A stretch of 64,000 nt of DNA from Emiliania huxleyi CCMP1516 (GCF_000372725.1 NW_005200880.1:212550-276549); one strand, 5' to 3'; shown: positions 1 through 9,893, numbered from the stretch's first letter. A program made the numbers and translations. The notes: generated by a model not told the origin, from the sequence alone.

Positions 1-151
1 GGCTGTGGCCGCTTCCTGCCGACACAGCGACGACGCGCTGGCCAGCGAAGGCCTCGACCTTCTTCGGCAGCAGCTGGTGCTGCTCGCCGCCGTGGCCCAA
101 ATGGCCATAGCTTCCATTGCCCATTGAGCCGGTGAGGCCGACGACCCACAT
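1..151 (-). CDS. RCC1-repeat protein, partial (runs off left edge)
   Basis: On the minus strand this reads an RCC1-type blade (GHLGHGGEQHQLLPKKVEAF followed by GQRVVAVSAGSGHS). It is almost the same as the repeats of the F-box/RCC1 protein at 14480-15907, so the two are close paralogues. RCC1 repeats form seven-bladed propellers used as protein-interaction or exchange-factor platforms. The first in-frame ATG is at 149-151, but an AG just upstream on the coding strand (TCGACAG) could be a splice acceptor, so this may be an internal exon. The gene continues beyond base 1, so length and partner domains are unknown. Confidence 0.6.
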   Translation of the reverse strand, partial: MWVVGLTGSMGNGSYGHLGHGGEQHQLLPKKVEAFAGQRVVAVSAGSGHS

Positions 152-243
152 CGTCTGTCGACAGCGATTTTTCCCTTCCTGGCGGGTGCGAAATTTCTTT
201 ATCTCGCAGCCCTGCTTGCTGTAAGGGAAAAGAGCCGACCGCC

Positions 244-615
244 ATGTCTCGCGCCGACGACGAGCGTCCGCCCAAGCGGCGGCGCGTGCTCTCCGACGCG
301 GAGGACGAGCCGACGCGGGAGCTGCAGCGCGACCCGCTCGACATCTCGACATCCGCGGCTCGCTCCTCGAGCTGCACCAGAACATGCCCTCGTTCAGCGA
401 TGTGTGTGTTGAGGTCGAGGGGTCAAAGTCAAGCCAGGAGTATGTTTGCGTGCATCGGCGCGGTGCTGGCCTCGGCGTCGCGGCCGCTGGCGGCCATGCT
501 CTACGGCGCGTCTTCTGGGCTGCAGGTGGCGCTCGACGTGGACATGGCGCTGACGCTCTACCACGCGGCCGACTACTACGAACGATGGATGGAGCCGGTG
601 AGGCTCGTCTTCTGA
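244..615 (+). pseudogene. BTB/POZ-domain gene remnant
   Basis: Pieces of a BTB/POZ domain can be read here but in different frames. The frame opening at 244 gives a basic N-terminus (MSRADDERPPKRRRV) and later VLASASRPLAAMLYG and MALTLYHAADYYERW. The frame around 384 gives the expected domain start MPSFSDVCVEVEG and then CVHR. A typical BTB order (SDVxVxVxG, then H-R-x-V-L-A-x-S-x-x-F, then the A-x-x-L-x-x-A-A-D-x-Y helix) therefore needs at least two frame changes, and the central strand region appears deleted. Either this is a decayed gene or small unrecognised introns restore it. No clear downstream BACK or Kelch part follows before the next gene at 805. Confidence 0.4.
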
Positions 616-804
616 CGCTACCGTGAAGTATTTGTGTGTGGCTCCCGTGGTGTGTACCTGAGTAAGTAAAGAAAGAAAAGTTTTCCCTCCCGACCCTCAC
701 AATTTTGCAACCCAACCGGAGAACACCGATCGACCAACCTGTTTTCGCGATATCCTGTCTGCCTGCTTTCGTGAGCGCCTCTCGTCCTCTCTTCACAGAC
801 TACA

Positions 805-2874
805 ATGCGGGTCATCCTGCTCTCGCTGGCAACTCTGCTCTCGTTGTTTAGTCGCTCATCTGCGTCGTGTGAGAACTGCTTCCCAACCGGTCCGTGGTTG
901 CCTTCTTTCGTTCCTTCGACCGGGCCATGCACCAGTTCCGGGACGTACATGTACTGTATCAATCAGGAAAATTCGATCGACTGCAGCTCCTCGCCGACTG
1001 AGTTTATCCGCGCCACTTCCGATACGGGATGCTCCGTAGAAAGGTCACCGCCTTCGCCGCCCGTCCCCACGTCGCCGCCTCCGCCACCCCCGCATCTGCC
1101 GGGATCGACAAACGTCGATGGGCCATGCTCGCTCACCAATGGCGGAGTCTGTGCTTCGAGCCCATTTTACCCCGAGCCATACAACACGTGGGACGGAGTC
1201 GATCAGGAGTGCACGATTTCGAACGTACCTGCTGTCCCGATAGAAGCGCGTGCCTTCGACGTGGAGATGCCCTACCTCTACAACGGAGAACCTGACTGCA
1301 CCTCCGATCACGTCATTGTCAACAGCAAAATGTACTGCGGCACCACGGGTCCCAACGGTGTCGTGGCTTACGACGGAATAATCAGATGGAAGGCAGACTC
1401 GGGCGGTCTGACCTCCAGTGGTTGGCTGCTGTGCTGGCCCTCGCCTCCATCATCCCCGCCGTCTCCTCCGGCGCCGCCACCGCCTCCCTCCGCATCGCCC
1501 TCGCCGCCCCCGCCCTCTACGCCGCCGTCCCCTCCGCCGCCGTCCGCCTCGCCCTCGCCGCCGCCACCTTCCGCGTCGCCTTCGCCGCCGCCTCCCTCCG
1601 CCTCGCCCTTGCCGCCGCCTCCCTCCGCCTCGCCCTCGCCGCCACCTGCTCCACCCCCCTCGCCGCTACTGCCTCCGTTCACGCCACCGTCCCCGCCGTC
1701 ACCTCCGACCTTCCCTCCCTACTGGGAGGCGAACGACCCTACATCGGTCAGTCCCTTGATCGTGGGAATCGCGGTCAGTGTGGCGGTGCTGGTGGTCATC
1801 GGCGCAGCGGTGTTTTTCCTCTGCAAAGCCCGGCAGCGCCGCCGCGTGCGAGTCGACACTCAGCGCAATTCAAAATATGACCAGCGGCTGGAACGCTCCA
1901 GGCTGAGTAACGAGATTAGTCGTGAGATTGGTCGTGTCGTTGATGCGCTACCGGAAGAGGAACGCGTCGGCGGACGCTTCGAGGCAGACTGGCGCGAGCT
2001 CGTCTTTGGCTCAGCAGTCGCCACGGTGCTGCCGATTGCCGACTTTATGTGCGTTGATCCCCGCGATGTGGGCCTAGCACAGCACGCTGAGGACTCGGGC
2101 CTCGCGGCGATGGAGGCCGAGTTTATGGCGCATGGAACTGAAGAGGATAAAGAGTGCTTTCACTATGTGCGCTACGGCAAGACTGGCGACAACGCGAAAC
2201 AGTGGCCGAATGGCGTCCTCGACGAGGGTCGCGAGAAGGGCCTGTCGCTCGAGTGGTTTGTGGAGCATCGTGACGCCCGTGCGGCGCAGCTCACCGTCGG
2301 CATGGTGCTTGCGCTGCGGCTCTACACGACCGCGTGCTACAAGAGCATTAACAACCATCTGCGCGGTTTCGACGTCAACTTCCAGCCGCGGCCGCTCAGC
2401 GCCGAGCACCCGCACCCCCTACCCATCACGGTCCATCTGCTGACCGAGGCCATAGGACAGCTCCGCGCCGTCGAGGCCAAGGGGCTGGGCGGAGGCGGCG
2501 AGGGGGGCAGCGGTGAAGGCGGAGGGCTGGCCGGAGCCAATCAGGTCACGTTGTGGCGCGGCTTGCGCAATGTGGGCGTTTCTGACGAGTTTCTCTCTCA
2601 GGGCGGCGCGGAGAAGGCTCCGATGTCCACGACGCGCGAGCTCGAGATAGCCATCCGCTACTCGGCAAGCGCGTGTTCGGTGCTTCTCAAGCTCGAGACA
2701 GGCAGCTTCCGGGAGCGCGGTGCTGACCTCTCCTTCTTGTCTGCCTTTCCGGGCGAAGTTGAGGTGCTCTATCCGCCACTGACGCATCTCGCGCCAACGA
2801 GCGACAAGGAGATCGTCAAGTCGGATGGTGGCCTCGAATTCACCGTGATAGAAGTGCGACCGACGTTCGGGTGA
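805..2874 (+). CDS. CUB-like/Pro-rich/TM protein with cytoplasmic ADP-ribosyltransferase domain
   Basis: Single open reading frame of 689 aa, no intron needed. It starts with a signal peptide (MRVILLSLATLLSLFSRSSA). A CUB-like extracellular domain follows at about residues 100-210 (four spaced Cys, a YCGTTGP turn, GWLLCW end), then a Ser/Pro linker of about 80 residues. One transmembrane helix lies at about 316-340 and is followed by basic KARQRRRVR, predicting a cytoplasmic C-terminal half. That half matches arginine-type mono-ADP-ribosyltransferases of the R-S-E class: YTTACYKSINNHLR, the NAD-site Arg585 in LWRGL, M-S-T-T at 607-610 and the catalytic E-x-E at Glu651/Glu653 in FPGEVEVLYPP. 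The family transfers ADP-ribose from NAD to proteins. The topology suggests a receptor that modifies intracellular targets; ligand and target cannot be inferred. Confidence 0.8.
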   Translation: MRVILLSLATLLSLFSRSSASCENCFPTGPWLPSFVPSTGPCTSSGTYMYCINQENSIDCSSSPTEFIRATSDTGCSVERSPPSPPVPTSPPPPPPHLPGSTNVDGPCSLTNGGVCASSPFYPEPYNTWDGVDQECTISNVPAVPIEARAFDVEMPYLYNGEPDCTSDHVIVNSKMYCGTTGPNGVVAYDGIIRWKADSGGLTSSGWLLCWPSPPSSPPSPPAPPPPPSASPSPPPPSTPPSPPPPSASPSPPPPSASPSPPPPSASPLPPPPSASPSPPPAPPPSPLLPPFTPPSPPSPPTFPPYWEANDPTSVSPLIVGIAVSVAVLVVIGAAVFFLCKARQRRRVRVDTQRNSKYDQRLERSRLSNEISREIGRVVDALPEEERVGGRFEADWRELVFGSAVATVLPIADFMCVDPRDVGLAQHAEDSGLAAMEAEFMAHGTEEDKECFHYVRYGKTGDNAKQWPNGVLDEGREKGLSLEWFVEHRDARAAQLTVGMVLALRLYTTACYKSINNHLRGFDVNFQPRPLSAEHPHPLPITVHLLTEAIGQLRAVEAKGLGGGGEGGSGEGGGLAGANQVTLWRGLRNVGVSDEFLSQGGAEKAPMSTTRELEIAIRYSASACSVLLKLETGSFRERGADLSFLSAFPGEVEVLYPPLTHLAPTSDKEIVKSDGGLEFTVIEVRPTFG

Positions 2875-3027
2875 TGGGATTCGCCGATTGTGAGTCGGAT
2901 TCTACCAGGCGCTTCCACCGTCGTGGGAGCGCCGCCGCGGCGCTGCTGACACAGCGGAGCCTGGCGAGCCGACGAGCTAGCTCCCTCGTCGCACACGCGC
3001 ACGGACGCATGGAGATCCGCGCGCGTG

Positions 3028-3266
<239 letters not shown>

Positions 3267-3373
3267 ATACGCGAGCCCGCTCTCGCTCCGCCGCTCGTGC
3301 GCCCCGCGCATGTCGGCTTTCTCATGCCTCCGGCCTCCGAGCGCCCACCTCCGGCGCTCGGGCGGTTGGGGAT

Positions 3374-3570
3374 GGCATATCGGTTCCCTGGGCGTTCACT
3401 AGCGCTCGCTTGTGGGTGAGAACGGAGTTCTCTGGGTAAGCTCAGCTGTGAACTTCCCAGTTGTTTGCTCTCCCTCCCTCCCTTACCCTGTTCATGACTT
3501 GCTAGCGGGACCTGAGTATTGTACAAAAATAGTGTAAGGCATATCGGTTCCCTGGGCGTTCACTAGCGCT
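3374..3570 (+). repeat. Pair of 33-bp direct repeats in intergenic DNA
   Basis: The 33-bp sequence beginning GGCATATCGGTTCCCTGGGC and ending CTAGCGCT occurs at 3374-3406 and exactly again at 3538-3570, 164 bp apart. It lies between the CA tract and the ankyrin/kinase gene. No coding potential is evident in 3268-3835; the function of the pair is unknown. Confidence 0.85.
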
Positions 3571-3835
3571 ACACAGAACAGGGGTGCGCTCTGCCAGTGT
3601 CGACGCGAGGGTGGAGCTCTGGAGCTTTTCAAGAATCATGTGTCGGAGTGAAATGGAAGTTGGAACTTTTAGCCCAGGAGAGCACGACATCCTCCCCCGC
3701 TCCTGGTGGCATCACAGTCTCGGCACCCGTGATGCTCTCGCTGTCGCGATGGCTTCTACAGGGCTTCTAAAGCTCGCCTGCGCTGCGCTGAGCGTGCGGG
3801 TTGCCGCTGCGATTGTGTCATGAAGTGTAAGAGCA

Positions 3836-6800
3836 CTAAGCAGAGCCGCCGCGCCCTGCGCCCCGCCCGCCCCGCCCGCCACGTCCACGCCCCCCTCGCC
3901 CCCCTCGCCTACCGACCGCCTCCGTGCCGCCCACGGGCTGAGCCTGGGGCACGGTGCGCGACGGCGGCTGGTGAACAAACGTCGTCTGCGCCGCCACCAG
4001 CCGCCCAGTTGCGGCGATGGGCAGCGCCGGCTGGCGGCAAGCCGGGCAGTTGGTGTCGCGCTCCAGCACGCGCGGCACACAAGCCTCGCAGTACAGCGCG
4101 TGGCCGCACGCGAAGCGGACCGAACGCGGTGCGTCGTAGCAGAGGTCACACAGGCGCTCCTCGGCCCCAGCCGTCTCCTCCACCGCCCCCGCCGCTTCGA
4201 CAAGCGCCTCCAGCCGCGGCAGCGCCTCCGCGAGCGGCATCCGCTTCTTCTTCTTCACGAGAGCCAGCCCGACCACCAGCCGCGTCAGCTCCTCGGCCTG
4301 CGCCGCCGACCAGCCCACGTCGGCCGCCGCGACGCTCTCCGCCGTGTCGGGCTCCTCCAGCGCATCGTCGCACTCGTCGAGGAGGCCAACGGCGCCGCGG
4401 CCGGTCAGGGCGACGAGCAGCGTGATGCCGAGCGCGTAGCCGTCGGTCAGCTGCGAAACCTGCCCGCTCTGCGGAATGATCGGGTCCATGTACCCTAGCT
4501 TGCCGAAGAGGCGCTGCGTCGAGAGGTGCGACACCTGTTGGTTGCCGCCGGCCGTCGCCTCTGCCGCGCGCGCGAGGCCCACGTCGGCGAGGTAGCCGTT
4601 GCCGCGCCCGTCGAGCAGGATGTTGCCCGCCGAGACGTCGCGGTGCAGGATCATGGGCGAGAGCGTGTGCAAGTAGTGCAGCGCTCTCGCGGCGTCGCGC
4701 AGCACGCGGAGCCGTGCGGTGGCGGAGAGCGGCGGAGGCGGCGTCTCGAAGCCGAGCATGCGGAGCCGCTGCAGTGCGGCTGGAGCGCGGTAGAGGCGGT
4801 CCTCGAGGCTGCCGCCGCGGCAGAGGGGGTAGACGAGGCACGCTCTCGCCGGTGCCAGGCAGACGCCCAGGAGAGGGAGCAGGGACCGGTGGCACGCCGC
4901 GCTGAGCGTGCGCACCTCGCTCTGCAGCTCGGCGAGGCCTTGGGCGCCGACACCGACCAACGCCGTCTTGACGGCGAACCCGCAAGCGACGCGCGGGAGC
5001 GACGGCAGCGCGTCGCAACGATAGACGCGCCCGAAGCCTCCCTCGCCCACCTTGCGCGCCTCGGCAAAGCCGTCGGTCGCCGCGATGAGCTCGTCGAGAG
5101 GGACGGCGGAGGGCGGCGCGGCGGCGGCGGCGAGAGCGGCGACACTCGACGCCGCCTCCGCTGCCTCTGCCGCTGCCGCCGCCACCGCCTCCGCTGCCGC
5201 CGCCTCTTGAGCCTCCGCCGCCGCCACGGCCGCCACTGCCGCCTCTACAGCCGCCGCCTCCGCCGCTGCCTCCGCCGCCGCCACCTCCGCCGCCTCCGCC
5301 CTCATCCTCGCCTCCTCCCTCTCCCTTGCCGCCTCCTCCCTTGCCCGCGCCTCTGCCTCCTCCCTTGCGCGCGACGCCGCCTCCGCCTCCTCCGCCGCCC
5401 GCGCCGCCGCAGCCTCTGCTACCACCCGATCCGCTTCCTCAGCCGCCCGCGCCTCCTCAGCCGCCCGCGCCTCCTCCGCCTGCTCCGCCGCCCGCTCAGC
5501 CGCCGCCGCCTGCCTCGCCGCCGCCTTCTCCTCCTTCTGCCGCTGCCGCTTCAGCGCCCTGGCCTCGCGGACCTTTCGCTCCGCCAGCTCGTCGCGCAAC
5601 CGCCGCGCCGCCCGCAGCGCCTCCGAGCCGTCGGCGGCCTGGGTGTTCGCGTTGATCGCCGCCCTGAGCGCCTCCAGATCGGCGTCGCCTCGGCCGCACG
5701 CCTCAACCGCCTCGCGCAGCGCCGCCTCGGCAGCATTGCGCGCCTCCGCCGCCTCCGCAGCCGCTGCCACCTCGCGTGCGGCCGCCGCCTGTTCGGCTGA
5801 TTCTGCGACCGCCGCCTCCCCCTCCGCCTCTGCTGCGGTCGTCGAGTGCTCCTCGAAGGTGCGCACGCATTCGGCGTGACCTTTCTCCTCGGCCCACTGC
5901 AGCGCCGTCTTGCCTTCAACAGTGTGCGCCGCAGCATCTGCGCCCGCCCGAAGCAAGCGCCGCACGACGGCGGGGTGGCCGCTGCCGGCGCCGTATATCA
6001 GCGCGGTGACGCCGCTGCTGTTCTGCTGGTCGACATCAGCGCCGCGCCGTATCAGCAAGTCGACCACCCGCTCGTGGCCGTGGTGGGCGGCCCGCATCAG
6101 CGCGGTGCCGCCGCCGCTGTCCTGCAGGTTGATATCAGCGCCGTGCCGAATCAGCAAGCCGACCACCCGCTCGTGGCCGTTGTTGGCGGCGAACATCAGC
6201 GCGGTGAGGCCTTTGCTGTCCTGCAGGTTGACCTTCGCCCCGCGCCGCAGCAGCAACTCGACCAGCCGCTCGTGGCCGTGGTTGGCGGCGCCCATCAGCA
6301 GCGTGAGGCCGCTAGTCTCGCCTCTCTCGTACGTCGCGTCGGCCCGCCCGCCGCCTTCGAGCCACGGCAGCAGCGCCTCCTCGTTGCCTCGCTCAGCCGC
6401 TGCGATGACCTCGTCGGAGACTTCCACGACACTGCCTGACACCGGCTCCGCCGCAGCCGGCGACAGATTACCCGGCCGCACCCGCACGCTCTCGCCGCCG
6501 CCCTCGAGCGCAACCGCGTACCGCCCGCCCTCGAAGCTCTGAGCCACGCCCCGCTGCCCGTTCAGCTCGGGGCGGGAAGAGAGCCCGCCGAGCTCGACTC
6601 GCTGCCCAAGCAGCGGCGCGTCCACCGCTGCCGCTGCCGCGCCCGAGGAGGCGCCGCCCGCCCCTGCCCGGCCGTCTGCAGCCGCCGCCGCCTCAGCCAA
6701 GACCCTGACGCACGCGGCGTTGCCCTTCTCCTCGGCCCAATGCAGCGCCGTCTTGCCGCTCGCACTGCGTGCCGCCGTGTCTGCGCCCGCCCGCAGCAAG

Positions 6801-9800
6801 CGCCGCACGACGGCGGGGTGGTTGAAGAGGGCGGCGAACATCAGCGCGGTGCCGCCGACGCTGTCCCGCAAGTTGACCTCAGCGCCGTGCCGAATCAACA
6901 GCTCGACCACCCGCTCGTGGTCGTTGGTGGCGGCGACCATCAGCGCGGTGCCGCCGCCGCTGTCCTGCAGGTTGATATCAGCGCGGTGCCGAATCAGCAG
7001 CTCGACCACCCGCTCGTGGCCGTTGAAGGCGGCGCCCATCAGCAGCGTGAGGCCGCTCAAGCCGCCTCTCTCGTACGTCGCGTCGACCCGCCCGCCGCCT
7101 TCGAGCCACGGCAGCAGCGCCTCCTCGTCGCCTCGCTCAGCCACTGCGAGGATCTCATCGGAGACTGCCGCGGCACCGCTCGAAGCCCGCTCCGCCGCAG
7201 CCGGCGACAGATTACCCGGCCGCACCCGCACGCTCTCGCCGCCGCCCTCGAGCGCAACCGCGTACCGCCCGCCCTCGAAGCTCTGAGCCACGCTCCGCTG
7301 CCCGTTCAGCTCGGGGCGGGAAGAGAGCCCGCCGAGCTCGACTCGCTGCCCAAGCAGCGGCGCGTCCACAGCTGCCGCTGACGCACCCGAGGAGGCGCCG
7401 CCCGCCCCCGCCCGGCCGTCTGCAGCCGCCGCCGCCTCCGACAAGACCTTGACGCACGCGGCGTTGCCCTTCTCCTCGGCCCAATGCAGCGCCGTCTTGC
7501 CGCTCGCACTGCGTGCCGCCGTGTCTGCGCCCGCCCGCAGCAAGCGCCGCACGACGGCGGGGTGGTTGAAGAGGGCGGCGAACATCAGCGCGGTGTAGCC
7601 TTTGATGTCCTGCAAGTTGACCTCAGCGCCGCGCCGTATCAGCAAGTCGACCACCCGCTCGTGGCCTTCCTGGGCGGCACCCATCAGCGCGGTGAAGCCT
7701 TCGTTGCTCTGCAGGTTGATCTCCGCGTCGTGCCGCAGCAGCAGCTCGACCACCCGCTCGTGGCCGTTGAAGGCGGCGGCCATCAGCGCGTTCCAGCCGT
7801 CGCTGTTCTGCAGGTTGATCTCCGCCCCGCGCCGCAGCAGCAACTCGACCACCCGCTCGTGGCCGTGGGCAGCGGCGCCAATCAGCAGCGTGACGCCACT
7901 CGCCTGGCCTCTCTCGTACGTTGCGTCGACCCGCCCGCCACTGTCAAGCCACGCCAGCACCGCCGCCTCCTCGCCTCGCTCCGCTGCTGCCACGACCGCA
8001 TCGGGGGCTGCCGCGACACCGCTCGACGCCCGCCCCGCCGCCACCGCTGGAGATAGCGTCTCCGCGACTCTCGGTCCAGCCGAGGAAGCGCCGCCAGGGG
8101 AAGCGCCGCCTGCGCCTTCGCCGCCGGCTGCCGTCGCCGTGGGCCGTCCCGCCACGACCGACTCCTTGACGTGCTGCCGGAAGGCCTCGACGCACTCGAC
8201 GTGACCCTTCTCCTTGGCAGCTGCAGCGCTGTCTTGCTTCTCAGCACGCGCCGCCGTGTCTGCGCCCGCCCGCAGCAAGCGCCGCACGACGGCGGGGCGG
8301 TTGAAGAGGGCGGCGAGCATCAGCGCGGTGCAGCCGCCGCTGTCCTGCAGGTTGAGCTCCGCCCCACGCCGTATCAGCAACTCGACCACCCGCTCGTGGC
8401 CTTGTCCGGCGGCGTACTTCAGCGCGGTGCCGCCGACGCTGTCCTGCAGGCTGACCTTCGCCCCGTGCCGAATCAGCAAGTCGACCACACGCTCGTGGCC
8501 TTGGCCGGCGGCGCCCATCAGCGCGGTGCCGCCGTCGCTGCTCTGCAGGTTGACATCAGCGCCGCGCCGCAGCAGCAGCTCGACCACCCGCTCGTGGCCG
8601 TGGAAGGCGGCGAGCATCAGCGCGGTGTAGCCGGCGCTGCTCTGCAGGTTGATCTCCGCGCCGTGCTGCAGCAACAGCTCGACCAGCCGCTCGTGGTCAT
8701 ATTGGGCGGCGCCCATCAGCAGCGTGATGCCGCTCACCTCGTCTATCTCGTACGTCGCGTCGGCCCGCCCGCCGCCCTCGAGCCACACCAGCACCGCCTC
8801 CTCCTCGCCTCGCTCAGCCGCTTGCACAACCGCTTCGGAGATTGCCGCGACACCGCTCGACGCCTGCTCCGCCGCCGCCACTTGCCGCAACCTCTCCGGC
8901 CGCACCCGCACGCTCTCGCCGCTTCCCTCGAGCGCAACCGCGTACCGCCCGCCCTCGAACCTCCCCGCCACGCCCCGCTGCCCGTTGAGCTCGGGGCGGG
9001 AAGAGAGTCCGCCGAGCTCGACTCGCTGCCCAAGCAGCGGCGCGTCCACAGCTGCCGCTGCCGCGCCCGAGGAGGCGCCGCCCGCCCCCGCCCGCCCGTC
9101 TGCAGCCGCCTCCGCCTCCGACAAGAGCTTGGCGCACTCGGCGTGGCCCTTATCCTTGGCAATCTGCAGCGCCGTGCTGCCGCGCACACTGCGCGCCGCC
9201 GCGTCTGCGCCAGCCCGCAGCAAGCGCCGCACGACGGCGGGGTGGTTGAAGAGGGCGGCGGCCATCAGCGCGGTGAAGCCGTCGCTGCTCTGCAGGTTGA
9301 CACCAGCGCCGCGCCGTATCAGCAAGCCGACCACCCGCTCGTGGCCTTCCTGGGCGGCGCACATCAGCGCGGTGAAGCCGAGGCTGTTGTCCTGCGCGTT
9401 GACCTCCGCGCCGTGCCGCAGCAACAAGTCGACCACCCGCTCGTGGCCTTGGCCGGCGGCGCTCATCAGCGCGGTGAAGCCGTCGCTGTTCTGCAGGTTG
9501 ATCTCCGCGCCGTGCCGAATCAGCAGGTCGACCACCCGCTCGTGGCCGCTGCGGGCGGCGAACATCAGCAACGTGATGCCGCTCACGCCGCCTCTCTCGC
9601 ACGTCGCGTCGGCCCGCCCGCCGCCGTCGAGCCATGCCAGCACCGCTTCCTCCTCGCCTCGCTCAGCCGCTAGCACGGCCGCGTCGGAGCAGCTCAGGGA
9701 TCCTGCGCCACCGCAAAGCAACGCGCACCACCATCGTCTGGGTTCCGGCTCTTTGAGGGGTAGGGGGCCCGCGGTCGCCGACACACGGCGTCGCTCCACC

Positions 9801-9811
9801 CTGCCCCCCAA
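3836..9811 (-). CDS. Ankyrin-repeat / protein kinase / RING-finger protein
   Basis: Uninterrupted frame of about 1,990 codons. Residues 45-1290 are five tandem blocks. Each opens with a helix pair (AAERGEEEAVLAWLDGGGR) and continues with three to six ankyrin repeats (G-H-E-R-V-V-x-L-L-x-R-x-G-A). After blocks 1, 3 and 4 comes a module of about 50 residues with LSSRPELNGQRG, GRYAVALEG and ESVRVRP. Residues 1310-1555 are an Ala/Glu/Arg coiled coil. A kinase domain follows: GEGGFGRVY near 1587, catalytic-lysine segment FAVK, HRDVSAGNILLD near 1722, and DVG in place of DFG. A C3HC4 RING (CDLCYDAP to CPAC, about 1888-1927) and a Gly/Arg-rich tail end the protein. The family logic is phosphorylation plus ubiquitin ligation on an ankyrin scaffold. 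No ATG lies upstream of the first ankyrin block: the 9811 start is TTG inside a palindrome, so the true N-terminus is unresolved. Confidence 0.82.
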   Translation of the reverse strand: MGGRVERRRVSATAGPLPLKEPEPRRWWCALLCGGAGSLSCSDAAVLAAERGEEEAVLAWLDGGGRADATCERGGVSGITLLMFAARSGHERVVDLLIRHGAEINLQNSDGFTALMSAAGQGHERVVDLLLRHGAEVNAQDNSLGFTALMCAAQEGHERVVGLLIRRGAGVNLQSSDGFTALMAAALFNHPAVVRRLLRAGADAAARSVRGSTALQIAKDKGHAECAKLLSEAEAAADGRAGAGGASSGAAAAAVDAPLLGQRVELGGLSSRPELNGQRGVAGRFEGGRYAVALEGSGESVRVRPERLRQVAAAEQASSGVAAISEAVVQAAERGEEEAVLVWLEGGGRADATYEIDEVSGITLLMGAAQYDHERLVELLLQHGAEINLQSSAGYTALMLAAFHGHERVVELLLRRGADVNLQSSDGGTALMGAAGQGHERVVDLLIRHGAKVSLQDSVGGTALKYAAGQGHERVVELLIRRGAELNLQDSGGCTALMLAALFNRPAVVRRLLRAGADTAARAEKQDSAAAAKEKGHVECVEAFRQHVKESVVAGRPTATAAGGEGAGGASPGGASSAGPRVAETLSPAVAAGRASSGVAAAPDAVVAAAERGEEAAVLAWLDSGGRVDATYERGQASGVTLLIGAAAHGHERVVELLLRRGAEINLQNSDGWNALMAAAFNGHERVVELLLRHDAEINLQSNEGFTALMGAAQEGHERVVDLLIRRGAEVNLQDIKGYTALMFAALFNHPAVVRRLLRAGADTAARSASGKTALHWAEEKGNAACVKVLSEAAAAADGRAGAGGASSGASAAAVDAPLLGQRVELGGLSSRPELNGQRSVAQSFEGGRYAVALEGGGESVRVRPGNLSPAAAERASSGAAAVSDEILAVAERGDEEALLPWLEGGGRVDATYERGGLSGLTLLMGAAFNGHERVVELLIRHRADINLQDSGGGTALMVAATNDHERVVELLIRHGAEVNLRDSVGGTALMFAALFNHPAVVRRLLRAGADTAARSASGKTALHWAEEKGNAACVRVLAEAAAAADGRAGAGGASSGAAAAAVDAPLLGQRVELGGLSSRPELNGQRGVAQSFEGGRYAVALEGGGESVRVRPGNLSPAAAEPVSGSVVEVSDEVIAAAERGNEEALLPWLEGGGRADATYERGETSGLTLLMGAANHGHERLVELLLRRGAKVNLQDSKGLTALMFAANNGHERVVGLLIRHGADINLQDSGGGTALMRAAHHGHERVVDLLIRRGADVDQQNSSGVTALIYGAGSGHPAVVRRLLRAGADAAAHTVEGKTALQWAEEKGHAECVRTFEEHSTTAAEAEGEAAVAESAEQAAAAREVAAAAEAAEARNAAEAALREAVEACGRGDADLEALRAAINANTQAADGSEALRAARRLRDELAERKVREARALKRQRQKEEKAAARQAAAAERAAEQAEEARAAEEARAAEEADRVVAEAAAARAAEEAEAASRAREEAEARAREEAAREREEARMRAEAAEVAAAEAAAEAAAVEAAVAAVAAAEAQEAAAAEAVAAAAAEAAEAASSVAALAAAAAPPSAVPLDELIAATDGFAEARKVGEGGFGRVYRCDALPSLPRVACGFAVKTALVGVGAQGLAELQSEVRTLSAACHRSLLPLLGVCLAPARACLVYPLCRGGSLEDRLYRAPAALQRLRMLGFETPPPPLSATARLRVLRDAARALHYLHTLSPMILHRDVSAGNILLDGRGNGYLADVGLARAAEATAGGNQQVSHLSTQRLFGKLGYMDPIIPQSGQVSQLTDGYALGITLLVALTGRGAVGLLDECDDALEEPDTAESVAAADVGWSAAQAEELTRLVVGLALVKKKKRMPLAEALPRLEALVEAAGAVEETAGAEERLCDLCYDAPRSVRFACGHALYCEACVPRVLERDTNCPACRQPALPIAATGRLVAAQTTFVHQPPSRTVPQAQPVGGTEAVGRRGGRGGRGRGGRGGRGAGRGGSA

Positions 9812-9893
9812 AGAGCCGGAACCCAGACGATGGTGGTGCGCGTTGCTTTGCGGTGGCGCAGGATCCCTGAGCTGTTCTGACGCGCCCGTTCTA
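9671..9893. repeat. Snap-back inverted repeat with 95-bp arms and 33-bp loop
   Basis: 9671-9765 is the reverse complement of 9799-9893, perfect over the central stretch (9690-9755 with 9809-9874) and about 80 percent matched toward the outer end. Both strands therefore encode nearly the same peptide (KEPEPRRWWCALLCGGAGSL followed by SCSDA). The left arm is the 5' edge of the ankyrin/kinase frame. The degenerate outer part shows that the inverted copy once included the start of the first ankyrin block (SDAAVL versus SDAPVL). Confidence 0.9.
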
